Shown one piece after another: positions 34,362 through 43,847 of a DNA stretch of 64,000 nt (positions are counted from its first letter, which is position 1; each line of letters begins with the position of its first letter). This stretch comes from Phycisphaeraceae bacterium (lineage in GTDB: Bacteria; Planctomycetota; Phycisphaerae; Phycisphaerales; Zrk34), in the NCBI GenBank assembly GCA_028282805.1, contig JANQHD010000004.1:124001-188000 (forward strand). The letters run 5' to 3'. Below the pieces are notes generated by a model, which saw only the letters and a program-made list of their open reading frames with translations, did not search any database and had not been told where the DNA came from. The position numbers and the translations under genes are program-made.

Positions 34362-35597
34362 TCACGTCGCGCTCAGCCGCTCCAACACCCCGAGGTACTT
34401 GCCGGCCATCGCTTCACGGCTGTAGTGACCGGCGGCGTAAGCGTGACCGCTGTCGCCCATGCGCCGCATCTCGTCGGGGTTGTTCTTCAACCGGAGCAGC
34501 GCGTCGATAAACGCGTCGGCGTTCTCCGGCTCGGCGAAGTAGCCGGCGCCGGCGTCTTCGACCAGCTTGCGCGCCACGCCGTCGATGCCGATGATGATCG
34601 GCTTCTTGCAACACATATAGTCGAACACCTTGTTGGGGTAGACCGTCTTGAAGGTGTCGTTGCGCATGAGCACCGCGGTGCACGCGTCGGAGGCGTTGAT
34701 GTAGTCGCAGACCCGGTCCTTGGGTACGGCGTCGACGAAGACCACGTTGTCCAGGCCGCGCTTCTTGGCGTCTTCGACAACGCCCGGCTTCTCCATGCCG
34801 TCGCCCACGAGCATGAGGCGCACGTCGGGGTGCGGGTCTTTCAGCTTCTCGGCCACGTCGAGCAGCTGACCGACCTTGTTGGCCCGGCCGTGCGCACCGA
34901 AATAGCTGACGACGAACTTGCCGGTGAGGCCGAGCTCGGCGCGGACGTGGTTGTCGAGCGGGCCGGGGGTCATGATGTCGAGGTCGGCGCCGTTGGGGAT
35001 CATGCTGATCTTTTCGGGCGCGACGCCCTTGCGTTCGATCAGCGCCTGCTCGAAGGCGGGCGTGAGCACGTTGATCCACTTGGCGCGGCGGTAGGCCTTG
35101 GCTTCGAGCTTGTAGAGCATGTTGGCCAGGCGCCCGGGCTGGATCACGCCGGTGTCGATCGCGCTCTCGGGCCACAGGTCGCGCACCTCGAACACGGCGG
35201 GCCGGCGGCGGAACAGCGACAGCCAACGCATCGTCGTCGCCACGGTCAGCGGCGGGCTGGTGGCGATGATCACGTCGGGCCGCTTCGCCCGCAACAGCCC
35301 GGCGATCGTCGACGAGACCGCGAAGCTGAAGTACGCCCACGCCCGGCCGATGAAGCTCTTGTTGTACGACTCGCTGACGTGGCAGCGGTAAACCGTCACG
35401 CCGGGCATCTCCTGCTCGCGGACGATGTACCGGCCCTTGTAGCGGTCGGGCTTCTTGCCCGAGGCGTAGTGGACCATGCCCGCGAGGATCGTCACCTCGT
35501 GGCCGGCCTCGGCGAAGTACCGGGAGAACTGGTTCCAGCGCGAGCCGCCGGCGTCTTCCTTACCCAAAAAATACTGATGGACAATCAGGATCTTCAT
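34362..35597 (-). CDS. GT4 glycosyltransferase (WbuB-like)
   Basis: This 411-residue enzyme has a GT-B fold. The N-terminal half starts ILIVHQYF and includes RPDVIIATSPPL and VFEVRDLWPESA, typical of WbuB-like transferases acting in O-antigen or capsule synthesis. The nucleotide-sugar half has VSYFGAHGRANKVGQLLDVAEKL, LVGDGMEKP and a variant of the donor-binding loop (KTVYPNKVFDYMCCKKPII). The donor and acceptor are unknown; this type often transfers an N-acetylhexosamine or its 6-deoxy form. It is the last gene of the minus-strand cluster, and its ATG overlaps the stop of the bi-domain dehydrogenase (ATGA). Confidence 0.87.
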   Translation of the reverse strand: MKILIVHQYFLGKEDAGGSRWNQFSRYFAEAGHEVTILAGMVHYASGKKPDRYKGRYIVREQEMPGVTVYRCHVSESYNKSFIGRAWAYFSFAVSSTIAGLLRAKRPDVIIATSPPLTVATTMRWLSLFRRRPAVFEVRDLWPESAIDTGVIQPGRLANMLYKLEAKAYRRAKWINVLTPAFEQALIERKGVAPEKISMIPNGADLDIMTPGPLDNHVRAELGLTGKFVVSYFGAHGRANKVGQLLDVAEKLKDPHPDVRLMLVGDGMEKPGVVEDAKKRGLDNVVFVDAVPKDRVCDYINASDACTAVLMRNDTFKTVYPNKVFDYMCCKKPIIIGIDGVARKLVEDAGAGYFAEPENADAFIDALLRLKNNPDEMRRMGDSGHAYAAGHYSREAMAGKYLGVLERLSAT

Positions 35598-37765
35598 GCG
35601 CCCGGGCTCCCGGTCAACACCCCGGCGTACTCTTGTGCGATGTTCACGGTCCGCCCCTCGGCCGCGGCGGTCATCGCCGCGAAGCTCGCCAGCGTCACGT
35701 TCACCAGGTCGTCCAGCGGGATCAACGGCCCGCCGCCATCGGCCACACGCTCGACGAACGCCGCGAACTCGGCGCTGTGGCCCTTGTCCTGCCGCGAGGT
35801 CTTGAACTTCTTGAACCCCGAAAAGCCGTAGCCCGTGGTCCGGCGGAAGTTGTACATGTGCAGCACCCGCTGGTCGGAATACACCTCGAGGTTCTCCTTC
35901 GCGTAGGCCTTCGAGCCGTTGGCGAAGTAGTTGACGGTGCCGACCGAGCCGTCTTCGAAGCCCAGCGAGATCGACATCTTGTCTTCCTTGACCGCCACGC
36001 CCTCGCCCATCTGGTGCGCCGCGACCGAGCGCACCTTGCTGCCGGCCAGGTACGCCAGCAGGTCGATGAAGTGGCACGCCTCGCCGACGATGCGCCCCCC
36101 GCCACGCAGCGGATCGTGCACCCACACGTCCGGCGGGATGTGCCCGGCGTTGACGGTCATGGTCATCGCCAGCGGCTCGCCCCGGCCGACCAGCAGCTGT
36201 TTGATCTTCTCGATGTGCGGGCTGAACCGGCGGTTGAAGCCGACCATCACGTGCCGGCCGGGCGATGCGCTTGCCGCTTCGATGACCTGTTTAATTTCGT
36301 CGACGTTCATCGCCAACGGCTTTTCGACGAACGCGTGCTTGCCCGCCGCCAGCGCCTCGCACACGAACTTCGCATGCAGGTTGTGGCCCACCGCGATCAG
36401 CACCGCGTTCACCTCGCCGTCGTCGAGCATCATCTTGTAATCGGTCACCGCGTGGGCGACGGAGAACTTGCCGGCCAGGTGCTGCGCCGAGTCGCCGCGC
36501 AGGTCGGCGACGTACTTGAGCTGCGCGTCGGTCTTGCTCATCGCGGGCATGAGCGTCATCTTCGAGAAGTTGCCCGCGCCGATCACACCGACCACCGCCC
36601 GCCCGGCCTTCGGCGCGTCGCCCGAAGCGGGCAAGGCGATGCGTTGCGTGCGGTCGGCCGCCTCGGGGTAGTCGAGGATCACGCCCAGCGCCGCGCGGTC
36701 GGACTGCACCGTGGCGTAAGCCTCGGGCGCGTCGGCGATCGGGTAGCGGTGCGTGATCAGCCCGTCGAGCGAGAGCCGATCGGTGGCGAGCATACCGAGG
36801 ATCGCCTCGAAGTTGCGCTGCTCGGTCCAGCGGACGAAGCCGAAGGGGTAGTCGTTGCCGCCCCGCTCGTAGGCGTCGTCGTACCGGCCGGGGCCGTAGG
36901 AGCAGGAGACCTGGAAGGTGAGTTCCTTTTCGTAGAAGTCGGTGCGTCGGAGGTTGAGGCCGACCACGCCGACGAGCACGATGCGGCCGCGCTTGCGCGA
37001 CATCTCGGCGGCCTGGTGGACGATCTCGTCGGTCTTGGCCGAGGCGGTGATGAGCACGGCGTCGGCGCCGCGCGCGTCGGTCTTGGCGTTGACGACCGCG
37101 ACCGGGTCGCCCGCCGCGCCGTTGATGGCCTTGGCGCCGAACCGCTCGGCGAGCTTGAGGCGTTCGTCGTTGATGTCGATGCCGATCACGTTGCAACCGC
37201 TGGCGGCGAGCATCTGCGTGGTGATCAGGCCGATGAGCCCGAGGCCGTAGACGACGACGGTCTCGCCGAGCGTGGGCTGTGCGAGGCGGATGCCCTGCAA
37301 GCCGATGCTCGCGAGCACGGTGAACGCGGCCTGCTCGTCGCCGACGCCGTCGGGGATCTTCGCGCAGAGCAGTTTGGGCACGGCGACGATCTCGGCGTGG
37401 GCGCCGTTGGAGATCACGCGGTCGCCGGGCTTGAACTCGGTGACGTTGCGGCCGACCTCGAGCACGACGCCGGCGTTGCAGTAACCCAGCGGCAGCGGCT
37501 CGTCGAGGCGGTTGAACACCGCTTCGAGCGTGGGCATCAACCCGTCGGTGCGGATCTTGTCGAGCACCTGCTTGACCTTGTCGGGCTGGGCCTTGGCCTT
37601 GCCGATGAGCGAGGCCTGCCCGAACTCCACGAGCATCTTCTCGGTGCCCGCGGAGATGAGGGTCTTGCAAGACTGGATGAGCACGTCGTTGCCGCCGAGG
37701 CCCGGGGCGGGGACCTGGGCGACCTCCGTCGCGCCGCTACGAAGATTCTGAAGGACTTGTTTCAT
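35594..37765 (-). CDS. Bi-domain oxidoreductase: alcohol dehydrogenase plus Gfo/Idh/MocA
   Basis: In this 723-residue fusion, residues 1-375 are a medium-chain alcohol dehydrogenase fold (GYCNAGVVLEVG, TVVVYGLGLIGL for NAD binding), without a clear set of structural zinc cysteines. Residues about 385-720 are a Gfo/Idh/MocA dehydrogenase (VVGVIGAGNFSKM, FVEKPLA). Fusions with this order are common in surface-polysaccharide loci next to heparinase-like genes and WbuB-like transferases, as found here. The reaction is not established; a redox change on a sugar such as epimerisation by oxidation and reduction is inferred. It overlaps the acyltransferase gene by 29 bases and the GT4 gene by 4 bases. 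Confidence 0.85.
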   Translation of the reverse strand: MKQVLQNLRSGATEVAQVPAPGLGGNDVLIQSCKTLISAGTEKMLVEFGQASLIGKAKAQPDKVKQVLDKIRTDGLMPTLEAVFNRLDEPLPLGYCNAGVVLEVGRNVTEFKPGDRVISNGAHAEIVAVPKLLCAKIPDGVGDEQAAFTVLASIGLQGIRLAQPTLGETVVVYGLGLIGLITTQMLAASGCNVIGIDINDERLKLAERFGAKAINGAAGDPVAVVNAKTDARGADAVLITASAKTDEIVHQAAEMSRKRGRIVLVGVVGLNLRRTDFYEKELTFQVSCSYGPGRYDDAYERGGNDYPFGFVRWTEQRNFEAILGMLATDRLSLDGLITHRYPIADAPEAYATVQSDRAALGVILDYPEAADRTQRIALPASGDAPKAGRAVVGVIGAGNFSKMTLMPAMSKTDAQLKYVADLRGDSAQHLAGKFSVAHAVTDYKMMLDDGEVNAVLIAVGHNLHAKFVCEALAAGKHAFVEKPLAMNVDEIKQVIEAASASPGRHVMVGFNRRFSPHIEKIKQLLVGRGEPLAMTMTVNAGHIPPDVWVHDPLRGGGRIVGEACHFIDLLAYLAGSKVRSVAAHQMGEGVAVKEDKMSISLGFEDGSVGTVNYFANGSKAYAKENLEVYSDQRVLHMYNFRRTTGYGFSGFKKFKTSRQDKGHSAEFAAFVERVADGGGPLIPLDDLVNVTLASFAAMTAAAEGRTVNIAQEYAGVLTGSPGA

Positions 37766-38342
37766 GGCTGATGTCTAGACACCCATAAGATCGCCGGAGC
37801 TCCGCGAGGGCTTGGCTGTGTGCCCGCGATTGCTCGGCATCGAACCGTTGTTTGATCGCCTTGGCCGGGACGCCGGCGACAATGCTGTAGGGGGGTACGT
37901 CTCGTGTGACCACCGCTCCGGCGGCGACGATGGAGCCGCGGCCGATGTGGACGCCATGCATCACGATCACCCCGTGACCGATCCACACGTCGTCTTCGAT
38001 GACAATCCGCTTGTTCGTGGCGCGACCGGCCCAGACCGAAGGGACGCCCACTTCGTGGTAGTTGTGATCCCCTCCCACGAACGAGACTTGCGATGCGATC
38101 ATGACCCAGTTGCCGATCGTCGCTTCGGACGCGAGGTGGCCGTGATTGCCGATGAAGCAGTAGTCCCCGACCGTGACGCAGTTCGGCCGGACGTGCAACC
38201 CGCTGCCCAGGTAGAAATCACGGCCGACCTTGACGAACCGGTATCGGAACGTGCACAACGCCCACACCCTGATCCTTCGCAACCAGCGGAGCAACGCGGG
38301 ACGGCGGGGCGGAGCGGGTTGGGGCGTGCCGGGCCGGCTCAT
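37737..38342 (-). CDS. Left-handed beta-helix acyltransferase
   Basis: This is a 201-residue hexapeptide-repeat O-acyltransferase of the WcaF/NodL type, which transfers acetyl from acetyl-CoA to a sugar hydroxyl. Repeats run from about residue 45 (YLGSGLHVRPNCVTVG) to IVIEDDVWIGHGVIVMHGVHIG, then AAGAVVTRDVPPYSIVAGVPAK, the usual end of the CoA-binding coil. The His of the GGDHNYHE loop is the likely base. An Arg-rich amphipathic start may touch the membrane. The chosen ATG overlaps the upstream GT4 stop by four bases. It probably acetylates the polymer or a precursor. Confidence 0.85.
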   Translation of the reverse strand: MSRPGTPQPAPPRRPALLRWLRRIRVWALCTFRYRFVKVGRDFYLGSGLHVRPNCVTVGDYCFIGNHGHLASEATIGNWVMIASQVSFVGGDHNYHEVGVPSVWAGRATNKRIVIEDDVWIGHGVIVMHGVHIGRGSIVAAGAVVTRDVPPYSIVAGVPAKAIKQRFDAEQSRAHSQALAELRRSYGCLDISHETSPSESS

Positions 38343-39571
38343 GGCGTGCCCCTGGATGGCGCGGCGCTCGGGCCGGGAGCGGGAGCTCGCATCCGGTGCG
38401 CACAGCAGATGGCGTCCACGATGCCTTGCAGGTACGTGTGCACGTTGTGATGCCGCTCGATGATCTGCTTCGAATGCTGCCCCATCTTGTTGCACAGCTC
38501 GGGGTCACCGATGACGTCGGCGATCGCGTCGGCCAGCGCTTCCACGTCGTCCTCGGCGATGACGTGCCCGTTCTTACCTTCCTGGATAAGGTCGGTCTCG
38601 CAGCCGTCGGCGGTGGTGCAAACGACGGGCAGGCCGTGCGCCATGGCCTCGGATATCGCCAAGCCCCCCAACCCGGGCAACACGAACACGTCGGCGAGCA
38701 GGAAGTACTCGCTGACCTCATCGATGACGCGACCGGTGAAGTGCACGCCGGCGAGGTTGTCCGATTCGGCCTGCCGCCGCAGCTCGGGCAACGCCGAGCC
38801 GTCGCCCACGATCACCAGGGCCAGGTCGTCGAAAGACCCTTGGAGCCGCCGGTAAGCCCGCAGCAACACGCCCAGCCGCTTGGCCGGCTCGATGGCGCCG
38901 ACGAAGAGCAGGACCCGCTTGCCGGCCAGCGCCATGCGCTCGCGCAGGGGTGGTTGCACCTGTTCGGCGCGCCCGATCCGTACGAACACCCGGTCGGTGT
39001 CGACACAGTTGACGGCGCGGAATATGGGCTGGGTCAGGTTTTCGCGTTCGAAGTAATCCGTAGCGCGGGAGCTGTAGCCGAGCAGGACCGTCGACCGTCG
39101 CATCAACCGCAGCCGCAACCAGCGGTAGACCCTCGACAGGCCGCGGTATCGGCGGCCGGGGATCTCCCCGAGCCCCCACCAGATCGTGGGCACCCCGCGC
39201 CGCTTGGCCCAACGGTAGATCAACAGGTTGTTGAAGATGTTCGAGCCCCCCTCGCACAGCAACACGTCCGGCCGGTAGGCGTCCAGGTGTTTGCCGACGC
39301 CGGGGTAGAGCAACGCGGGCACGCTGCGCCCCGAAGACTTCAAGCGCAACGCGTAAGTCTTGAGTTCCTGGTGGTCCAGGCCCTTGAAATCAGCCGCGTT
39401 GATCAGCTTGGTGCCCGGGATGTCCTGCCCGTGAAATACCTTCAGCTCGATCATCGGGTGATCGGCCAACCGCTTAAAGATCGGCGCCCGCCACCCCTGG
39501 CAGACACGGTACGTGACGGCCACGCGGATCGGTCGGCGGGGCGGGCAAGGTTCTGGATCGGGGTGGGTCAT
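38339..39571 (-). CDS. GT4 family glycosyltransferase
   Basis: This 410-residue GT-B enzyme has a C-terminal half with VLLFVGAIEPAKRLGVLLRAY, VIVGDGSALPELR and GGLAISEAMAHGLPVVCT. The last contains the Ex7E pattern of retaining GT4 transferases (Glu-Ala-Met...). The N-terminal acceptor domain (RVAVTYRVCQGWRAPIFKRL) is unlike the WbuB type at the cluster end. The donor is unknown. It starts 65 bases after the polymerase gene and overlaps the acyltransferase gene by four bases, so these four last genes are translationally coupled. Confidence 0.85.
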   Translation of the reverse strand: MTHPDPEPCPPRRPIRVAVTYRVCQGWRAPIFKRLADHPMIELKVFHGQDIPGTKLINAADFKGLDHQELKTYALRLKSSGRSVPALLYPGVGKHLDAYRPDVLLCEGGSNIFNNLLIYRWAKRRGVPTIWWGLGEIPGRRYRGLSRVYRWLRLRLMRRSTVLLGYSSRATDYFERENLTQPIFRAVNCVDTDRVFVRIGRAEQVQPPLRERMALAGKRVLLFVGAIEPAKRLGVLLRAYRRLQGSFDDLALVIVGDGSALPELRRQAESDNLAGVHFTGRVIDEVSEYFLLADVFVLPGLGGLAISEAMAHGLPVVCTTADGCETDLIQEGKNGHVIAEDDVEALADAIADVIGDPELCNKMGQHSKQIIERHHNVHTYLQGIVDAICCAHRMRAPAPGPSAAPSRGTP

Positions 39572-39636
39572 GGCGTCAGTTTATACACGATTATCCGCCG
39601 CAACGGCGTCGAGAGTATGAGTTTCCGAACAAGCGG

Positions 39637-40938
39637 CTAGTACGAGTAGCCGGCGTGCGGCAAGGGGGCGAATCGCGCAGAAGCGTCGGGCGCGGTGTGA
39701 GCAACGAAACGCTGCCTGCACACGAGCGTCGCCGCGATAAAGAACCACACGTCGAAACATGCGAAGAAGCTGTTCATCTTCAGCGAACCGAGGATGGCGA
39801 AGATGCCGATCCCGGCCAGGATGGCGACCGGTATCAAGGTGCGCAGGTGCTCTCGGCACTCCGACCGCAGGCGCAGCGCCGCGATAGAAAACCACCCAAA
39901 CAACCAGCACAGGAGGAACAGGCCGAGCAGGCCGAGCTCCGCCCACACCTCGACCACGCTGTTGTGCGGATACGCCCATTCATCCCTGCCGGTCAAGATG
40001 TACGACGTGTTCCCCACCCCCCCGCCGATGATCAGGTCGAACGTCGAGCTGCCGTGCATCACCTCGTTGATCATGGCCATGCGGCCGGACACACCTTCCG
40101 ACATCGCCCCAAACCGCGTCATGCCGGCCGAGACATCCATCAACCTGATGAGGTAGAGAAAGATGAGAGCCAAGATGGGAAACAGCGCCGACGGTATCCA
40201 GATGCGCTTCAGCCGCATGACAAAGAGGATGTACAGGATCGGCACCAGCATCAGGACGACGGGGCCGCGCGTGCCCGTGTACACAAAGACGAGCACGGCC
40301 ACCGGCACGAACAACAACGGCAACTTGTTCGCTCTCATCAGCGAGGCCAAGGACGCGATCGCCCCGTTTGCCACGATGGAGGTCACCAACAGCGTGCTGG
40401 CGTACCCGGCAGACATCCGCGTGGCGCCGGTGTCTTCGACGACGTTGACGCCGAAGAACAACGTCATCACCGCCGCGAGCACGCCCCACCCGAAGAGAAA
40501 GACCAACAGCGAATGGACGTCGCGCAACCTTTGCAGGTACAGCGACGGGATGAGGATGCAGAAAGGCGTCATCACCCCAAAGATCAACAGCTTCTTGACC
40601 GCGCCGCCGGGCGCGTTGGTCAGGGGGTAAGTCAGGAGCATCAACAGGAGGAACACCCCATAGATGACCAGCAACCGCTTCGGGGCGTTGCCCCAGGCGG
40701 ACTCGTGCCGGTGTCGGCGCCAATGAAAATATGCGCCGCTAAGCGCGATCAACGCGACCGCCACGTCCACCGTGTAGCCGTATGAAAGGACCGGGGCGTA
40801 GGCGCGGATGAGCGACTTGAACAGGTGGTACGCCACGAACATGCTGACAAACAGCACCGGGAGCCGGATCGACAACAGGACGGCTGCGCCGACGACGAAG
40901 GCCGCGATGGGGATCAGGGTTTCTAGTTGATCGTACAT
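39637..40938 (-). CDS. O-antigen ligase/polymerase (Wzy-type)
   Basis: This 433-residue membrane protein has about 11-12 hydrophobic helices and one long periplasmic loop (about residues 265-330) that carries AYPHNSVVEVWAELGLLGLF, the Wzy_C/WaaL signature with the conserved His. Such proteins join lipid-linked oligosaccharide units into a polymer or attach them to a carrier. In a cluster with a Wzx flippase and no lipid A ligation genes, a polymerase role is more likely. The gene has a 156-base leader gap after the GT2 gene and 65 bases before the next gene. Confidence 0.85.
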   Translation of the reverse strand: MYDQLETLIPIAAFVVGAAVLLSIRLPVLFVSMFVAYHLFKSLIRAYAPVLSYGYTVDVAVALIALSGAYFHWRRHRHESAWGNAPKRLLVIYGVFLLLMLLTYPLTNAPGGAVKKLLIFGVMTPFCILIPSLYLQRLRDVHSLLVFLFGWGVLAAVMTLFFGVNVVEDTGATRMSAGYASTLLVTSIVANGAIASLASLMRANKLPLLFVPVAVLVFVYTGTRGPVVLMLVPILYILFVMRLKRIWIPSALFPILALIFLYLIRLMDVSAGMTRFGAMSEGVSGRMAMINEVMHGSSTFDLIIGGGVGNTSYILTGRDEWAYPHNSVVEVWAELGLLGLFLLCWLFGWFSIAALRLRSECREHLRTLIPVAILAGIGIFAILGSLKMNSFFACFDVWFFIAATLVCRQRFVAHTAPDASARFAPLPHAGYSY

Positions 40939-41094
40939 CTGAGTGTTTCTGTCTTCGCGACGGCTTGCCGGGCATCCCGTTTAGGCGTCCGGCGGGCTTG
41001 GGTATCTGTTTCCAACGGCATCCGGTCGTCCCTTCCTGTCGCCGAGCAACCCGCCAAGGGCCGGGGAACCCGCCCGACGCCGTCGCCCTCGTGG

Positions 41095-42195
41095 TCACAC
41101 GGAAGACTCGATGCCATACCTCCATTTTCGGTAGACACGACGCAGCTGGATCGCCCACCTGTCTATCAAGCGGTACAACCCCCGACAGGATCGGCGTTCG
41201 GCGCAGAAATACACGAGCTTTTGCGCGATCGGCAGGGGGGGCAGCTGCTCGCGCAGCCTCCTGATCAAGTCGACGTCACCCGCCAAGCACGCCCGGCGGA
41301 GCCCCGCCAACCCCATCCGCCGCATCTCCCGCCTAAACGCGGGGGAATCGTGCTCGTACTTCGAAGCGAAATAACGGCGCACCTCGAGGCTCTTGAGCGT
41401 AAACCCGGCCAGGTGCGCCATGCTCTTGCTCCTGCTGGACGACTCGGCGAGCCGGCGGAAGGTCGCCGTGGATTGCGCGATGTATCGAAACGCGCCCCGC
41501 CTGGCCAGTTCGAGCCAGCGGGGGATATCGCCCATCGGGAAGTAAGACCCGCGGAACACGTGATCGTCGCTGTGGAGTATCTCTTGGAGTGTGTCATACC
41601 GCATGCATGCCGTCGGTGTGTAGATCACGTCCTGGTTGCAGAGCACGCGTTCGAAACGTTCTTCGGGAGAGTGGTCGGGCTCGAAACGATACCCCTGCCG
41701 GGATTGCAGGCGTTCGACGCGGCGCTGGCGTTCCTGGAAGAGCATATCGATATCGGTATACACCAGCACACACCCCGGCTCCGCTTCGAGGATGTCGACC
41801 TGCTTCTGGAGTTTGCGGGGGTCGTGCCAATAATCATCGCCCTCGCAGTAAGCGATGTACTTGCCGCGGCACAACCCATGGACGCGCAAGCCGTTGGCGC
41901 GGGTGCCGACGTTAGCCGAGGAGGTGACCACACGGATCACATCGGGGCGCTTCTCCGCGTAGGAGCGGACGACGGCCATGGTGTCGTCAGGCGAACAGTC
42001 CTCACCGATCACCAACTCGATGGGGAAATCCGTCTCCTGCGCGAGCACACCCTCGATGGCCTCGGCGATATACCGGCCGTGGCCGTAAGTGATCATCGCA
42101 ATGCTGACCAACGGCTCCGTGGACAACGCTTGTGAGTCGCTGATCTCGATACACTCGATCCCTCCCTCAAGGGTTTTGTGTTGTTCTGTAAGCAT
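41095..42195 (-). CDS. GT2 family glycosyltransferase
   Basis: This 366-residue GT-A fold enzyme starts VSIAMITYGHGRYIAEAIEGVLAQ, followed by ELVIGEDCSPDDT and AYCEGDDYWHDPRKLQKQVD, where the Asp pair (DD) binds the metal-nucleotide complex. The GEDCSPDDT form is common in capsule and O-antigen transferases. The C-terminal 130 residues are Arg-rich and helical and may hold it to the membrane. The donor is unknown. It stands apart from its neighbours: 181 bases of AT-rich DNA separate it from the flippase gene upstream, which may contain its own promoter, though I find no clear box pair. Confidence 0.87.
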   Translation of the reverse strand: MLTEQHKTLEGGIECIEISDSQALSTEPLVSIAMITYGHGRYIAEAIEGVLAQETDFPIELVIGEDCSPDDTMAVVRSYAEKRPDVIRVVTSSANVGTRANGLRVHGLCRGKYIAYCEGDDYWHDPRKLQKQVDILEAEPGCVLVYTDIDMLFQERQRRVERLQSRQGYRFEPDHSPEERFERVLCNQDVIYTPTACMRYDTLQEILHSDDHVFRGSYFPMGDIPRWLELARRGAFRYIAQSTATFRRLAESSSRSKSMAHLAGFTLKSLEVRRYFASKYEHDSPAFRREMRRMGLAGLRRACLAGDVDLIRRLREQLPPLPIAQKLVYFCAERRSCRGLYRLIDRWAIQLRRVYRKWRYGIESSV

Positions 42196-42376
42196 AGGTC
42201 AACCGCCGTTAGCTTCTCGGCACCTCGTTCCGGTCGGCCCGGGCACACACCAATGCTATCACTTGCTCAAACGCCTTCAATCGCAGGACCGTCGAGTGCG
42301 AAGCCCAGGAAACCGGGCAGATGGCGGCATTTTTTCTGACCATACAAGCATTTACAATTACAGTATTTATCGGAAA

Positions 42377-43828
42377 TCACCCGTTTGGCTTTGAACGATT
42401 ACGCAATAAATTGGTGAAATCGTGAAAAGCCCTCAGATCGAACGCGAAACAGACCACCGCCCAGAAACCGACTCCAACCACGACCTGCCCCGCCACGATC
42501 ACCAGGTGGGGCAGCCCCCGACCCAACTGAGCAAGAACCGCCATCACTACCGCCGAGGATCCCGCCGCCAGTAATCCTCCCACGCCATCCCACAACTGAG
42601 CCAAGGCGGAGTACCGCAGGAATCGGCCCGTGTAGTAGGCGTTGATCAAGAAACTGGCGAACGCGATCGCCACTTGCCCGTAGACGATGGCCATCACCCC
42701 CCACCGCCAGGCGATGACTAAGTTCAACGCGATCAGCACCTTCTTGACCACACCGACACCCAGGAACAGGTCGCTCCGCCCCAGCGCGACCAGGACGTTC
42801 AGGTTCACCGCGCTCAGCGGATAGAACAGGGCCACCGCGGCCAGCCATTGGAAATACGGGATCGAGCCGATCCACTTGTCGCCCAACACCCCCCTGAACA
42901 GCGGTTCCGCCGTGGCAACCATCAGCGCGCAGATTAGGCCGTTGAGCAGGATCACGAGCCTGACCCCCCGTCGCATGCCGCGCTTCATGCGGTCGGGATC
43001 ATCTTGGATCTGGGCGAAGACGGGCAACGCCACACGGGCGAGCATGCCCGACACGGTCGTCGCGACCATGCGCTGCAGCCGTCGGGCGTTGAAATAGAGG
43101 CCGAGCGTGATCGCGTCGAAGATCTTGCCGACCACCAAGAAGTAGACGTCTTCGAAGATCACCGTCAGCACGTTTTCAAGCATGAGCTTGGAGCCAAAGC
43201 CAAACATCCGCTTGATCGACCGGGCGGAGTACCGCAAGCGCGGTCGCCAGTCGCTGACGATCCAGATCAGCACCACCCAGAACAGCCGCAGGCCGACCAT
43301 CTGCGCCACCAGCGCCCAGACCCCGAAGCCCGCCAACGCCATCCCCACGCCCAGCGCGCCGGAGAGCACCGTCGCCGGCACGCTGGCCAGCAGGATCCGT
43401 TTGAACCTCAACTCGCGTCGGAGCAAGGCCATCTGAACGATGCCAAAGCCGTTGATCAGGGGGATCAGCGCCAATACACAGGTCATCGGCATCAGCACCG
43501 GCCGCCCGTAAAACGCGGCGATCCAAGGCGAAGCGACACAGATCAGCCCGGCCAGGACGAAGCCCAGCACGACGTTGAAATAGAAGACGGAGTTGCAGTC
43601 GACCTCGTCGATCTCGTTCTTCTGGATCAGCGCGTTGCCGAGCCCGCCGTCCACAATAACCTGCGCGACGCTGTAGAAGATCGTCAGCATCGCCACGAGG
43701 CCGAACAGCTCCGGGCCCAGCAGCCGCGCTAGCCAGAGCTGTGTGAGTACGAGGACGACCTGTTGGCCGACGCGCTCTAACGCGCTCCAGAAACCCGCTC
43801 TCAGTGTTATCGTGGTCAGCGAGGTCAT
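42377..43828 (-). CDS. Wzx-type polysaccharide flippase (MOP superfamily)
   Basis: This 483-residue membrane protein has about 12-14 helices and is of the WzxC/RfbX type, moving lipid-linked repeat units to the outer face of the inner membrane. It begins with the family start (GFWSALERVGQQVVLVL, then LWLARLLGPELFGLVAM). Conserved Asn/Gly at GGLGNALIQKNE and LNVLVALGRSDLFL also fit. Two charged loops (RLRYSARSIKRMFGF and DDPDRMKRGMRRG) mark the cytoplasmic side. It follows the pyruvyl transferase by 19 bases. Confidence 0.88.
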   Translation of the reverse strand: MTSLTTITLRAGFWSALERVGQQVVLVLTQLWLARLLGPELFGLVAMLTIFYSVAQVIVDGGLGNALIQKNEIDEVDCNSVFYFNVVLGFVLAGLICVASPWIAAFYGRPVLMPMTCVLALIPLINGFGIVQMALLRRELRFKRILLASVPATVLSGALGVGMALAGFGVWALVAQMVGLRLFWVVLIWIVSDWRPRLRYSARSIKRMFGFGSKLMLENVLTVIFEDVYFLVVGKIFDAITLGLYFNARRLQRMVATTVSGMLARVALPVFAQIQDDPDRMKRGMRRGVRLVILLNGLICALMVATAEPLFRGVLGDKWIGSIPYFQWLAAVALFYPLSAVNLNVLVALGRSDLFLGVGVVKKVLIALNLVIAWRWGVMAIVYGQVAIAFASFLINAYYTGRFLRYSALAQLWDGVGGLLAAGSSAVVMAVLAQLGRGLPHLVIVAGQVVVGVGFWAVVCFAFDLRAFHDFTNLLRNRSKPNG

Positions 43829-43847
43829 GCGTATTGTAATGATCGCC

